Part shown: positions 33,831 through 42,694 of the stretch, in pieces
How positions within the stretch are numbered: the stretch's first letter is position 1
How the letters are laid out: the number at the start of each line of letters is the position of its first letter
Assembly (NCBI RefSeq): GCF_020860125.1
Contig: NZ_JAJBUX010000075.1
Span: 1 to 56,277 of the forward strand
Direction: 5' to 3'
Source: Cloacibacillus sp.
Lineage (GTDB): Bacteria > Synergistota > Synergistia > Synergistales > Synergistaceae
Length of the DNA: 56,277 nucleotides
Made by a program: the position numbers and the translations under genes
Notes under the pieces: model-generated
Seen by the model: the letters and a program-made list of their open reading frames with translations, nothing else
The model's database searches: none
What the model was told of the DNA's origin: nothing

Positions 33831-34292
33831 ATGCTAGTGGGAAGTTATAACCATAAACTGGACGGTAAAGGCAGAACAGTGCTTCCCGCTAAGTTCAGAG
33901 GCGAACTTGGTTCTACCGTCGTCGCGACGATAGGCATCGACCGCTGCATAGCCCTTTATCCCGTCCCGCGCTGGGAAGAGCTGCTTTTGAAGCTCAAAGA
34001 CCTCTCCTCGTTCAAGAAAAAGGCGCGCGATTTTCGCCGCGTACTTCTTTCGATGGCGACGGAGCAGGAGATAGACGGCGCGGGCAGAATACTGATACCG
34101 CAGATCCTTCGTGATTACGCGGGCGCGAATACTGAGATCACGCTGATCGGCGCGGAGGATCATATGGAGATATGGGATACGGCGAAGTGGGAAGAGCATC
34201 GCGCAGAGGTGCTTCTTGATTTCAGCGATATGGCAGAGGAGCTTGACGACGCGGCGGACGCGCCGGCTGGATTTCCTCATAAGGTAAATTAA
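33831..34292 (+). CDS. mraZ: Transcriptional regulator MraZ
   Basis: The 153-residue protein has two AbrB-like MraZ domains: GSYNHKLDGKGRTVLPAKFR at the N-terminus and a second copy around EIDGAGRILIPQILRDYAG. MraZ binds direct repeats upstream of its own gene and represses the division and wall cluster. ATG 33831 gives the normal family start; an in-frame GTG at 33816 lies within the third operator box and would add five residues. It is first of the dcw cluster, and rsmH follows 33 bases later. Confidence 0.95.
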   Translation: MLVGSYNHKLDGKGRTVLPAKFRGELGSTVVATIGIDRCIALYPVPRWEELLLKLKDLSSFKKKARDFRRVLLSMATEQEIDGAGRILIPQILRDYAGANTEITLIGAEDHMEIWDTAKWEEHRAEVLLDFSDMAEELDDAADAPAGFPHKVN

Positions 34293-34325
34293 TATGTCCG
34301 TAAAAATGGATGGGAGCCGCATACT

Positions 34326-35261
34326 ATGAGGGAACATCTGTCTGTAATGCTGAATGAAGTTTTGGAGGCCGTCGGCGGCGAAACGAATGTCCGTACGGTG
34401 GTGGATGCGACGCTCGGTCTTGCGGGACACAGCATTGAGATACTTAAAAGGCATCCGGAGGCGTTTCTTTACGGCTTCGACCAGGACGCCGAGGCCCGTG
34501 AAATCGCCGCGGAGCGGCTCGCCCCCTTTGCGCCGCGTTTTGAGATTATCGCCGATAACTTTAGGAACATCGGCCTGCTGAAGGAAATAGATGGTTTTAG
34601 TGGCGCGGACGTAATCCTCTTCGACCTTGGAGTTTCGAATTTGCAGATCAGCGAGCCTGAACGTGGTTTCTCATTTCAGTATGACGGCCCGCTCGATATG
34701 AGGATGGATGCCGGCGACGAAGAGTCCTGCCATCCGAAGGCCGAGGAGATTCTGCGCACCGCCGGCATCAAGGAATTGACGGAGATTTTTCGGGATTACG
34801 GCGAGGAGCGCTACGCCTTTCAGATCGCGAAGGGCATCGTCCGCCACCGCGAGCACGGCGGCGAGCTGCACAGCACGACGGAGCTTGTAGAGCTTATAAG
34901 GAAGATTCTCCCCGCTCCCGTGCAGCGCAAGATGGGCGGCCATCCGGCGAGAAAGATCTTTCAGGCCCTGAGGATCGCCGTCAACGACGAGATTAACGCC
35001 CTCAGTGAGGCGTTGGATGGAGCGGCGGCGTTGCTGAATCCCGCTGGAAAGATAATCGTCATCTCCTACCACTCGCTGGAGGACCGCATGGTTAAGCACC
35101 GCTTCCGTAAATGGAAGGAAGAAGAATTGGGAGAGCCGAATCCGCGCAAGGCTCTTTTGCCGGCCGAGGATGAGGTCGAGGCGAATTATAAGTCGCGCAG
35201 CGCAAAGCTCAGGATATTTGAGAAGTATGAAGAAGACGAAAAAGTGGAGGATGAATTTTAA
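34326..35261 (+). CDS. rsmH: 16S rRNA (cytosine-1402-N4)-methyltransferase
   Basis: The 311-residue SAM-dependent enzyme methylates N4 of C1402 in 16S rRNA. Visible are the N-terminal HLSVMLNEVLEAV, the SAM-binding VVDATLGLAGHS, FDLGVSNLQ, GFSF...LDMRMD, and the C-terminal ISYHSLEDRMVKHRF. The catalytic motif and length are normal for MraW/RsmH. GGGAG lies ten bases before ATG 34326. The stop overlaps the next start (TAATG at 35259-35263), consistent with tight coupling in the dcw cluster. Confidence 0.96.
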   Translation: MREHLSVMLNEVLEAVGGETNVRTVVDATLGLAGHSIEILKRHPEAFLYGFDQDAEAREIAAERLAPFAPRFEIIADNFRNIGLLKEIDGFSGADVILFDLGVSNLQISEPERGFSFQYDGPLDMRMDAGDEESCHPKAEEILRTAGIKELTEIFRDYGEERYAFQIAKGIVRHREHGGELHSTTELVELIRKILPAPVQRKMGGHPARKIFQALRIAVNDEINALSEALDGAAALLNPAGKIIVISYHSLEDRMVKHRFRKWKEEELGEPNPRKALLPAEDEVEANYKSRSAKLRIFEKYEEDEKVEDEF

Positions 35262-35659
35262 TGCGTTACAAGGAACACAAACATGAAAGCGAGACAAAGC
35301 ATTCGTCGCTTTTCGTAATAAGTTTTCTGTGCGTATTCCTCTGCGCGGCGGCGCTTGGAACGCTCAGACTTTATGGCCTTTATCTTGAACACCGTATTTC
35401 GGAGACCGCAAGAAGGATAGATCTCTGCAAGGAGGAAAATCTTGTCCTCTCCCGCCGCTACGCGCAGCTTCTCTCTCCGGCGAGGGTCTATAACTATGCC
35501 CGCCGTGATCTCGGCATGAATAACGCCGAGAATATAAAGGTGATAAAGCTTGATGAGCAATCGGTAAGGCTGGCGCAGGCGAAGGAAGAGACTGTGGAAA
35601 AGGGCGGGTTCATCGAAAATCTGAATCCCTTCGTAAAGCAGGCTCATGCCAAGAATTAG
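35261..35659 (+). CDS. FtsL-like septum protein
   Basis: The 132-residue protein has a short basic cytoplasmic tail, one transmembrane helix (about 16-36, SLFVISFLCVFLCAAALGTL), and a coiled coil after it (EHRISETARRIDLCKEENL), then an RVYNYARRDLGM segment that resembles the end of FtsL/DivIC leucine-zipper domains. FtsL joins FtsB and FtsQ to activate septal FtsW-FtsI. Primary sequence is poorly conserved in this family, so position between rsmH and ftsI is the main evidence. It overlaps both neighbours. Confidence 0.8.
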   Translation: MRYKEHKHESETKHSSLFVISFLCVFLCAAALGTLRLYGLYLEHRISETARRIDLCKEENLVLSRRYAQLLSPARVYNYARRDLGMNNAENIKVIKLDEQSVRLAQAKEETVEKGGFIENLNPFVKQAHAKN

Positions 35660-37337
35660 GAGAGAACCTGGGGACGAGCGGCGCCGTTCAAAATCGGTGT
35701 GGTTCGCGGCCTTTATAGTTTTGACTATACTGGCGGTTGGCACGGCTAAGGTACAGCTCTGGCCCGACCGCCGAATTGTCTCACAGTCCCAAAAACAGTA
35801 CTGGGCGAATGTCGCGGTGAGCGCGTCGCGCGGCAGGATAGAGGACCGCAGGGGGGTGCCGCTGGCAATATCGGTACCCTCCACAAGTTTTTTTATCGAC
35901 CCCAAGTATTGGAACCCCGCGAGCGCCGACGTGCTTAAGGGTACCTTCGGAGCGGCGACGGCAAAAAAGTTTTCCCGTGAGCTTCCCGGGCGTTTTTACT
36001 GGGTTGCGCGCAACATTCCCAAGGAACGGGCGGACAAGCTTGCGCAGATGAAGATCCCCGGCCTTTATACTTTATCCGAAAAGAGAAGGATGTATCCGCA
36101 TGAATCGCTGGCCTTCCATCTGTTGGGCTTCTGTGATATAGACGAATACGGACAGGCGGGTGTGGAGCTCTCCTGGAATCACATTTTGTACTCGCCGCCG
36201 CGCACCCGTTTTCTGACACGTGACTCCAAGGGCAACGCGATGGATACCATGAGCGGCAAGTCCGGCGTCGTAAAGGATACGGCCGGTTCGATCAAGCTGA
36301 CGGTCGACTCGCGCGTGCAGCAGATCCTGGAGTGGCGGCTCAGCGAAGGGGCTAAGGCGGTCGACGCCGGCTGGGCCTCCGGCGTCTGCGTCGATCCCTA
36401 CACCGGCGAGATAATCGCGCTCGCGAGTTATCCCACCCTTAACCCCAACGACAGAAAGAATCTCGTAAATACAAACGCCGTACGCAACAACGCCGTGGGG
36501 CGCGTATTCGAGCCCGGCTCGATCTTTAAGCCGATAACGATGTCGATCGCGCTGGAGACCGGCGCGGCCGGCAGAAATACGACCTATACCTGCCACGGTA
36601 CGATGAAGCTCTTCGACCGTACGATGAGCGACGTCAACAGAAGGGCCCACGGCAAACAGGACCTGACACATGTCCTGATGAATTCGTGCAATATCGGTAT
36701 GTCCCTGATGTCTATGGGGGTGCCTAAATACCAGGCTTATGGTATGCTGAAACAGTTTAGCTTCGGCGAGAAGACCGAGGTGGAAATCGCCGGCGAAGAG
36801 TCTGGGCTGATAAAACAGCCGGAGGAATGGCTAGGCACGGTCCCCGCGAACATCTTTATCGGCCAGGGCATCGCTGTCACGCCGCTGCAGATCGTTATGG
36901 CGATCTCAAGCATCGCCAACGGCGGTATGCTGCTTAAACCCTATGTGATCGATGAGGTGCGCGACAGTATGGGTAATGTGATTCACAAGGGAGCGCGCCG
37001 CGTACGTTATCAGGTCGTCTCCAAACAGACCTCGGACTTCATCAGGGAGGCAATGCGCCGGGTGGTGGCCGAGGGCGGCGGTAAGCTTGCCAAATCGGAG
37101 AAGGTGGCCATCGCGGGAAAGACAGGCACCGCGCAGATCGCGGCTTCGGGACAGTATGCGAAGGGGCAGTACGTCGCCTCTTTCGTCGGTTTCTGGCCCG
37201 CCGAGAAGCCGCGGTATGTGATGCTTATCAGTATCGGCGAGCCAAAGGGCGCGCGCTATTACGGAGGGCAGATCGCGGCTCCGGTCTTTAAATCGATAGT
37301 GGAAGACATAGTTCAGATATCTCCCGGAAAGATATAG
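35646..37337 (+). CDS. ftsI: Septal peptidoglycan transpeptidase FtsI (PBP3, class B PBP)
   Basis: The 563-residue protein has one N-terminal transmembrane helix (about 18-37), a PBP dimerisation domain starting at ASRGRIEDRRGVPLA, and a transpeptidase domain with SxxK in GSIFKP (catalytic Ser), SxN in NSCNIGM and KTG in AGKTGTAQ. It cross-links septal peptidoglycan. There are no PASTA domains, so it is FtsI-like rather than SpoVD-like. Its ATG overlaps the ftsL-like 3' end by 14 bases. murE follows after 60 bases. Confidence 0.95.
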   Translation: MPRIRREPGDERRRSKSVWFAAFIVLTILAVGTAKVQLWPDRRIVSQSQKQYWANVAVSASRGRIEDRRGVPLAISVPSTSFFIDPKYWNPASADVLKGTFGAATAKKFSRELPGRFYWVARNIPKERADKLAQMKIPGLYTLSEKRRMYPHESLAFHLLGFCDIDEYGQAGVELSWNHILYSPPRTRFLTRDSKGNAMDTMSGKSGVVKDTAGSIKLTVDSRVQQILEWRLSEGAKAVDAGWASGVCVDPYTGEIIALASYPTLNPNDRKNLVNTNAVRNNAVGRVFEPGSIFKPITMSIALETGAAGRNTTYTCHGTMKLFDRTMSDVNRRAHGKQDLTHVLMNSCNIGMSLMSMGVPKYQAYGMLKQFSFGEKTEVEIAGEESGLIKQPEEWLGTVPANIFIGQGIAVTPLQIVMAISSIANGGMLLKPYVIDEVRDSMGNVIHKGARRVRYQVVSKQTSDFIREAMRRVVAEGGGKLAKSEKVAIAGKTGTAQIAASGQYAKGQYVASFVGFWPAEKPRYVMLISIGEPKGARYYGGQIAAPVFKSIVEDIVQISPGKI

Positions 37338-37397
37338 GGGGCGCCGTTAAAACGGCAATTTAATATTGAGGTTTTATTAGAGAAGGGGTGCTGGTTT

Positions 37398-38900
37398 ATG
37401 AATTTATGCAAACTTATTTTGATGTTGGAGAAGAGCCATATAGAACACAGAATACATCTTCCGGAGGGCTGCGCCGCGGACGATATCGAGCTTAAAGGTA
37501 TGGTCTGCGACAGCCGCAGGGCGGGACCCGGGATGGTCTTCGCCGCCACGAAGGGCGGCCACCGGGACGCCCATGACTTTATCCCCACCGCCGTGGCCGC
37601 CGGTACACCCGCGGTACTCTGCGAACATGAGGTCGACGCCGGCATACCGCAGATCATCTGTCCCAATGTGCGCTCGGCGATGGGAGATGTGGCCTCTCTG
37701 CTCTATGAGGAGCCGTCGAAGAAGATGACGATGATCGCCCTTACAGGGACGAACGGCAAGACGACCTCCACCTTTATGACGCAGGCGATATTGAACCACG
37801 CCGGTATCAAGACCGGGCTTATGGGGACGGTCCTCTATGACGACGGAGAGAAGATCGAGGAGGCCGAACATACGACGCCCGAGGGCTGCGATATCCAGAA
37901 TATTCTCGCGCGCATGGTTACTAACGGCTGCAGGGCCTGCGTTATGGAGGCCTCGTCGCACGCGATCGTGCAGGGGCGGATCGACGGCCTGCGCTACGAC
38001 CGCGCCGGGTTCACGAATCTTACGCTTGAGCACCTTGATTTCCACAAGGACATGGAGCACTATTTTCTCGCCAAGAAGTCGCTGTTTGACCATTATATGA
38101 GGAACAACTGGAAGGCTTCGATAAACATAGACGACCAGTATGGACGCCGCCTCTGCGAGGAGCTGGGAAAGAGGGTCATCTCCTACAGTATGCTAGACGA
38201 GGAGGCGGACTTTTTCGCCTCCGTGGTAAACATCACGGTAGAGGGTCTTGAAATTGAAATAAAAACGCCGGAATCTCCGGAAAAGAAAAAGATAAAACTG
38301 CCCATTTTGGGAGCTTATAATGTGCTGAACGCGCTGCAGGCGCTGTCGCTTTCCTGGTCGATCGGCGTCTCCGCGCAGTCGGCGCTTGAGGCGCTGGAGA
38401 ATATGCCCCAGGTTCCCGGCCGTCTTGAGCGCTACCGTTTCGATAACGGAGCCTCCTGCGTGATAGACTTCGCGCACAGCTCGGACGGGCTGGAGAAGGT
38501 TCTCAGCGCGGTTCGCCCGATCTGCAAACGTAAGCTCTATGTTGTATTCGGCGCAGGCGGAGACCGCGACACCTCAAAACGTCCCGTTATGGGGGAGATA
38601 GCCTCGCGTCTCGGCGATTTCGTCGTCGTCACCTCTGACAACCCGCGCAGCGAAGACCCCGCCGCGATCATGGCCGCGATCGAACCCGGCGTCAAAGAGC
38701 ATGACACTCCATACACGATGATCTCCGACCGCCGCCAGGCCATCTATTACGGGCTTGACCAGGCGGGTGCGGACGATATCGTCGTCATTGCCGGACGCGG
38801 TCCCGAGACACACCAGATATTGAAGGACGGGCCAATACCGCTTGTCGATAAGGAGATCATGGAGGACTGGTGCCGTCAGAGCGGAAAGAGGGTGATCTGA
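37398..38900 (+). CDS. murE: UDP-MurNAc-L-Ala-D-Glu:meso-diaminopimelate ligase
   Basis: MurE adds the third stem residue. The 500-residue protein has the N-terminal CDSRRAGPG substrate pocket, the ATP loop LTGTNGKTTS, the carbamylated-lysine region and, near the C-terminus, TSDNPRSEDP. DNPR is the motif that selects meso-diaminopimelate rather than lysine. GAAGGGG precedes ATG 37398; an internal ATG (MLEKSH) at about residue 9 is possible. The stop overlaps murF (TGATG). Confidence 0.96.
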   Translation: MNLCKLILMLEKSHIEHRIHLPEGCAADDIELKGMVCDSRRAGPGMVFAATKGGHRDAHDFIPTAVAAGTPAVLCEHEVDAGIPQIICPNVRSAMGDVASLLYEEPSKKMTMIALTGTNGKTTSTFMTQAILNHAGIKTGLMGTVLYDDGEKIEEAEHTTPEGCDIQNILARMVTNGCRACVMEASSHAIVQGRIDGLRYDRAGFTNLTLEHLDFHKDMEHYFLAKKSLFDHYMRNNWKASINIDDQYGRRLCEELGKRVISYSMLDEEADFFASVVNITVEGLEIEIKTPESPEKKKIKLPILGAYNVLNALQALSLSWSIGVSAQSALEALENMPQVPGRLERYRFDNGASCVIDFAHSSDGLEKVLSAVRPICKRKLYVVFGAGGDRDTSKRPVMGEIASRLGDFVVVTSDNPRSEDPAAIMAAIEPGVKEHDTPYTMISDRRQAIYYGLDQAGADDIVVIAGRGPETHQILKDGPIPLVDKEIMEDWCRQSGKRVI

Positions 38901-40291
38901 TGGCTCTCTTCTGCGCCTCCGAGGGCGCCGCGCTCTGCGGCGGCCGGCTTTACGGACCGGACATAAAAATATCCCGCGGCTGGAAGTGCGACAGTCGGGA
39001 GATCGACCCCGGCGACAGTTTTGTCGCGATAAAAGGGGCCGCCACCGACGGGCATCTCTATCTCCACCAGGCGATCGAGCGCGGCGCGAAGCTGCTGCTC
39101 GCAGAGGCCGCCGAGCTTGAACGCCTCAACATCCGCGGCGACGCGTATTCAGGCGTGAGCTTCATCGCCGTGGAGGATACACAGCGGGCCCTCGCGGCCC
39201 TCGCGGAGGAGTATCTGCGGCGCGTCTCGCCGAGGGTCGCCGCGATCACCGGCAGCGTGGGGAAGACGACGACGCGGGAGCTGACGGCCGCGGCGCTGAA
39301 AAAAAGCTTCCGCGTGCACAGCGCGATCCGCAGCTTCAATACGCTGGTCGGCTGCAGCCTCACGATCCTCGCGATGGCCGAGGATACCGAGGTGCTTGTG
39401 CTTGAGCTGGGGACGAACCATTTCGGCGAGATAGAGGAGATGGTCAGCCACTTTTCGCCGGAAATCGCCGTCATCACCGAGGTAGCGCCCTGCCATCTCG
39501 AGGGCTTTGGCAGCCTTGAGGGGGTCCTGCGGGCGAAATTGGAGATCTGCGGCAGCCCGAGTCTTGCCGCCGTGGTCTTCAATAATGACAACGGCCTCCT
39601 GAAAAACTATATGTCTTATAATTTAGATAACATTAAAAAAATCGCCGTCGGCAGCGGAGAGGGAGCCTCTCTTACAATCAAAGAGGCGGAGGTCAGGCTT
39701 GACGAAAACGGCCCCCGGACCTCCGCCGTTCTTTGCAGAGAGGGGAAGGATATCTCTTTATCCTGCTCGCTCTTCGGAACGCAGCACGCCTATAATATGG
39801 GCTATGCCTTCGCCGTCGCCTCGTGGCTCGGACTCTCCGACGAAGAGGCGGCGGCCGGCATCGCGGGGATCTCCCCGATATCAGGCCGCGGCCTCTGTAA
39901 GCGCAGCGCTCCGCGCGGCTGGGTGATAGACGAGGCCTATAACGCGAACCCCGCCTCGATGAGCGCCGCGATCAGGAACACCCGCGCCGCCGCCGAAAGC
40001 CTCGGCGTCAGAAAATGGGCTATCCTCGCGGGGATGCGCGAACTTGGCGAAAGCGCCGCGGAGTGGCACCGCCGGATAATCGCGGAGCTGGCCGACTTTG
40101 ACGGCGTGATGCTGCTCGGCGAGGAGTGGCGCGGCTGCGGCCCCCTGCCGGAGGGAGCGGCGCTCTTTTCATCTCTGGAAGAGCTTATTTCAAAGATCGA
40201 TTACAACGACCTGAATGAGAAAGTGATTCTCGTCAAGGGGTCGAATTCCTATAGTCTGAAGCGGGTCGTGGGAGCGCTTACGGAGGCCTGA
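38900..40291 (+). CDS. murF: UDP-MurNAc-tripeptide:D-Ala-D-Ala ligase
   Basis: MurF finishes the pentapeptide precursor by adding D-Ala-D-Ala. In 463 residues the CDSREIDPGDSFVA N-terminal motif, the ATP loop ITGSVGKTTTRE, LELGTNHFGEIE and the C-terminal DEAYNANPASM are all present, and all are MurF hallmarks. ATG 38900 overlaps the murE TGA by one base and follows GAGGGTGAT; an upstream in-frame ATG at 38870 lies inside murE and is not favoured. No ddl gene is found in this cluster, so D-Ala-D-Ala must come from elsewhere. Confidence 0.96.
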   Translation: MALFCASEGAALCGGRLYGPDIKISRGWKCDSREIDPGDSFVAIKGAATDGHLYLHQAIERGAKLLLAEAAELERLNIRGDAYSGVSFIAVEDTQRALAALAEEYLRRVSPRVAAITGSVGKTTTRELTAAALKKSFRVHSAIRSFNTLVGCSLTILAMAEDTEVLVLELGTNHFGEIEEMVSHFSPEIAVITEVAPCHLEGFGSLEGVLRAKLEICGSPSLAAVVFNNDNGLLKNYMSYNLDNIKKIAVGSGEGASLTIKEAEVRLDENGPRTSAVLCREGKDISLSCSLFGTQHAYNMGYAFAVASWLGLSDEEAAAGIAGISPISGRGLCKRSAPRGWVIDEAYNANPASMSAAIRNTRAAAESLGVRKWAILAGMRELGESAAEWHRRIIAELADFDGVMLLGEEWRGCGPLPEGAALFSSLEELISKIDYNDLNEKVILVKGSNSYSLKRVVGALTEA

Positions 40292-40293
40292 GG

Positions 40294-41262
40294 ATGTTTA
40301 TCGATTTCACGGCGATCCTCTTTTTTACATTCGCGCTGGAGATATTTCTCCAGCGGAGCTGGATCAGCGTCATGCACAGCCTGAAGATAGAGCAGGTGAC
40401 CAAGCTCTACGGTCCGTCGTGGCATGAGAAGACGAAGATGGGTACGCCGACGATGGGCGGCATCGTCTTTATCCCCGTGCTACTGCTCGCCATCCCGCTG
40501 ATAATAATGATGGACGGGGATTTTTCCCTCAGCGGCGCGGCGCGGATCGTCTCTTATCCGGTGCTCGCGGCGGCGGTCGGTTTCGTCGACGACTGGCTGA
40601 AATACAGCCGCCGCTCCAGCGACGGCCTTAAGAGCCTGCAAAAGCTCGCCCTGCAGGTCGCCGTCACCCTGCCGTGGGCGCTGTGGGTCTCCGAGCCGCC
40701 GTTTGTGATATTCCCCGGGTTTGAGGTCTCGCGCTTGCTTTATGTCGCGCTGGTGACCTTCGTCGGCGTTGGGCTTCAGAACGCGGTCAACGTTACGGAC
40801 GGCCTTGACGGCTTGGCCGCCGGCTGCGCCCTGATATCCTTTATGTTTGCGCTCTCCTTTATAGACGGCGGTTCGACGATGATGCTTATCATCGCGGCGG
40901 CCTGCGGCATCTGCCTCGGTTTTCTCTGGCACAACGCCAATCCCGCCTCGGTATTTATGGGCGACGTTGGCGCGCACTTTCTCGCCGGCCTTCTGCTCTC
41001 TATCTGCCTTAACTCCGGCGTCCTTATTTTTGTGATCCCGCTCGGCTTTTTCTTCGGGGTGGAGATTTTGTCGGTCACGATCCAGATAATCGCGATCCGC
41101 TGTTTTCACCGCAAGGTATTTAAGATGAGCCCGATACACCATCATTTTGAGATGTCAGGCTGGAAGGAGACGCAGATAGTTACGCGTTTCTGGGTGATGC
41201 ACATCATCGGCATCTGTCTTTTGATGAGCCTCTTATTTTATTTTGCACTTCGGAATTTTTGA
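40294..41262 (+). CDS. mraY: Phospho-N-acetylmuramoyl-pentapeptide transferase
   Basis: MraY transfers phospho-MurNAc-pentapeptide to undecaprenyl phosphate, making lipid I at the inner membrane. The 322-residue polytopic protein (about ten helices) contains KMGTPTMGGI, the aspartate pair in GFVDDWLK, NVTDGLDGLAAG, and the HHHFEMSGWKE loop near the C-terminus, all family signatures. CGGAGG lies before ATG 40294, three bases after the murF stop. Confidence 0.97.
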   Translation: MFIDFTAILFFTFALEIFLQRSWISVMHSLKIEQVTKLYGPSWHEKTKMGTPTMGGIVFIPVLLLAIPLIIMMDGDFSLSGAARIVSYPVLAAAVGFVDDWLKYSRRSSDGLKSLQKLALQVAVTLPWALWVSEPPFVIFPGFEVSRLLYVALVTFVGVGLQNAVNVTDGLDGLAAGCALISFMFALSFIDGGSTMMLIIAAACGICLGFLWHNANPASVFMGDVGAHFLAGLLLSICLNSGVLIFVIPLGFFFGVEILSVTIQIIAIRCFHRKVFKMSPIHHHFEMSGWKETQIVTRFWVMHIIGICLLMSLLFYFALRNF

Positions 41263-41305
41263 GTTATGATATTAGATTAGATTTTTAAGATCTGGAAGGC
41301 TGTTG

Positions 41306-42688
41306 GTGAAGATGACGGAGAATATGCAGTTGGCTGGAAAACGGATATCGGTGGTAGGCGCGGGCGTCAGCGGACGCGCGCTCGCCGAACTCGCAGCGGA
41401 GCTTGGCGCGGATGTATTCGTCTCCGATATAAAGGAGCCGGACGCGGCGGCAGTCAAGGTTTTTGAGGATAAGGGAATAAAATGGGAGGGCGGCGGCAAC
41501 ACGGAACGTGTGCTTGAGGCCGACGAGATCGTCGTCAGTTCAGGCATCTCGCCCAAGGCCCCGATAATCGAGGCGGCGCGCGCGAAGGGGATCACGGTCA
41601 CGGGCGAGCTGGATTTCGTCTCTCCGTACCTTTCGGGAATCGTGATCGGCGTCACCGGCAGCAACGGCAAGACGACGACCACCTCTATGATCGGTTATTT
41701 CCTGGAGCAGATGGGCTATTCCGTGATGACGGGCGGCAACATCGGCAACGCCGTGGCCCACGCCGCGGGAAAGGATTATGACTTTATCGTTCTTGAGCTC
41801 TCCAGCTTCCAGCTGCATTGGGCAAAGGATTTTATCTGCGACCTCGCCATAGTGACAAACCTTGCCCCCGACCATATAGACTGGCACGGCTCATATGAAA
41901 ATTATGTCGCGGCGAAGGCGAACCTGATAAACTGCCTCGCGCCGGGCGGCGCCGCGATCTATCAGAAGCGCGACGAAGAGGCGCTCAAGATTGAGAGGGA
42001 AGATGTCGAAAGGTATCCGCTCTGCTGGGGCGAAGATGATCCCCACATGAAGGGTCTCTACCTTGACGGCGAAGTAAGGGCCGCCTGGATAAACGGAGGC
42101 GACTGCCGCATGAAGCATCGCCTTTTCCTCTTTGACGACGTCAAACTGCTTGGAAACCACAACATCGAAAATACCGCGATGGCCCTTGGCGCTCTCGCGC
42201 TCTTTAATATTATGGACGTCCCGCCGTCGGTGATCGGCTCCTATGTGCCGCCGAAGCACCGCTGCGCCTTTGCCGGAAAGATCCGCGGCGTGACCTTCGT
42301 CGACGACTCCAAGGGCACCAATGTCGCGGCGACCGTTACGGCGATGACCTCACTTCCCGGCACTAAGGTCATAATCCTCGGCGGCCAGGGCAAAGGAGAA
42401 GACTATGCGCCGCTCGCCGAGGCTGTGAAGGAAAACACCCACGCGGCGGTGCTCCTCGGCTCCGAAAGAGAGAAGATCGCCGCCGCCCTGTCGGCGGCCG
42501 GCGTTACGGACTATAAAATCGCCGCCGATATGGAAGAGGCCGTCAAGACGGCCTACGGCCTGGCCGCCGATGGCGACACGGTGCTGCTCTCCCCGGCCTG
42601 TACGAGCTGGGATATGTATCCGAGCTATAATGTCCGCGGAGATCATTTCTGCGCGATTGTAAAAGAGATAATCGCTTCGGAGGAGTAA
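41306..42688 (+). CDS. murD: UDP-MurNAc-L-alanine:D-glutamate ligase
   Basis: MurD adds D-glutamate to UDP-MurNAc-L-Ala. The 460-residue protein has an N-terminal Rossmann motif VVGAGVSGRAL, the ATP loop GVTGSNGKTTTTSM, GNIGNA, LELSSFQL, and the late VDDSKGTN and SPACTSWDMYPSY, all typical of MurD. Start choice is uncertain: GTG 41306 has GGAAGG seven bases upstream; TTG 41303 and ATG 41312 are alternatives. It lies 43 bases after mraY. Confidence 0.95.
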   Translation: MKMTENMQLAGKRISVVGAGVSGRALAELAAELGADVFVSDIKEPDAAAVKVFEDKGIKWEGGGNTERVLEADEIVVSSGISPKAPIIEAARAKGITVTGELDFVSPYLSGIVIGVTGSNGKTTTTSMIGYFLEQMGYSVMTGGNIGNAVAHAAGKDYDFIVLELSSFQLHWAKDFICDLAIVTNLAPDHIDWHGSYENYVAAKANLINCLAPGGAAIYQKRDEEALKIEREDVERYPLCWGEDDPHMKGLYLDGEVRAAWINGGDCRMKHRLFLFDDVKLLGNHNIENTAMALGALALFNIMDVPPSVIGSYVPPKHRCAFAGKIRGVTFVDDSKGTNVAATVTAMTSLPGTKVIILGGQGKGEDYAPLAEAVKENTHAAVLLGSEREKIAAALSAAGVTDYKIAADMEEAVKTAYGLAADGDTVLLSPACTSWDMYPSYNVRGDHFCAIVKEIIASEE

Positions 42689-42694
42689 GAGAAA

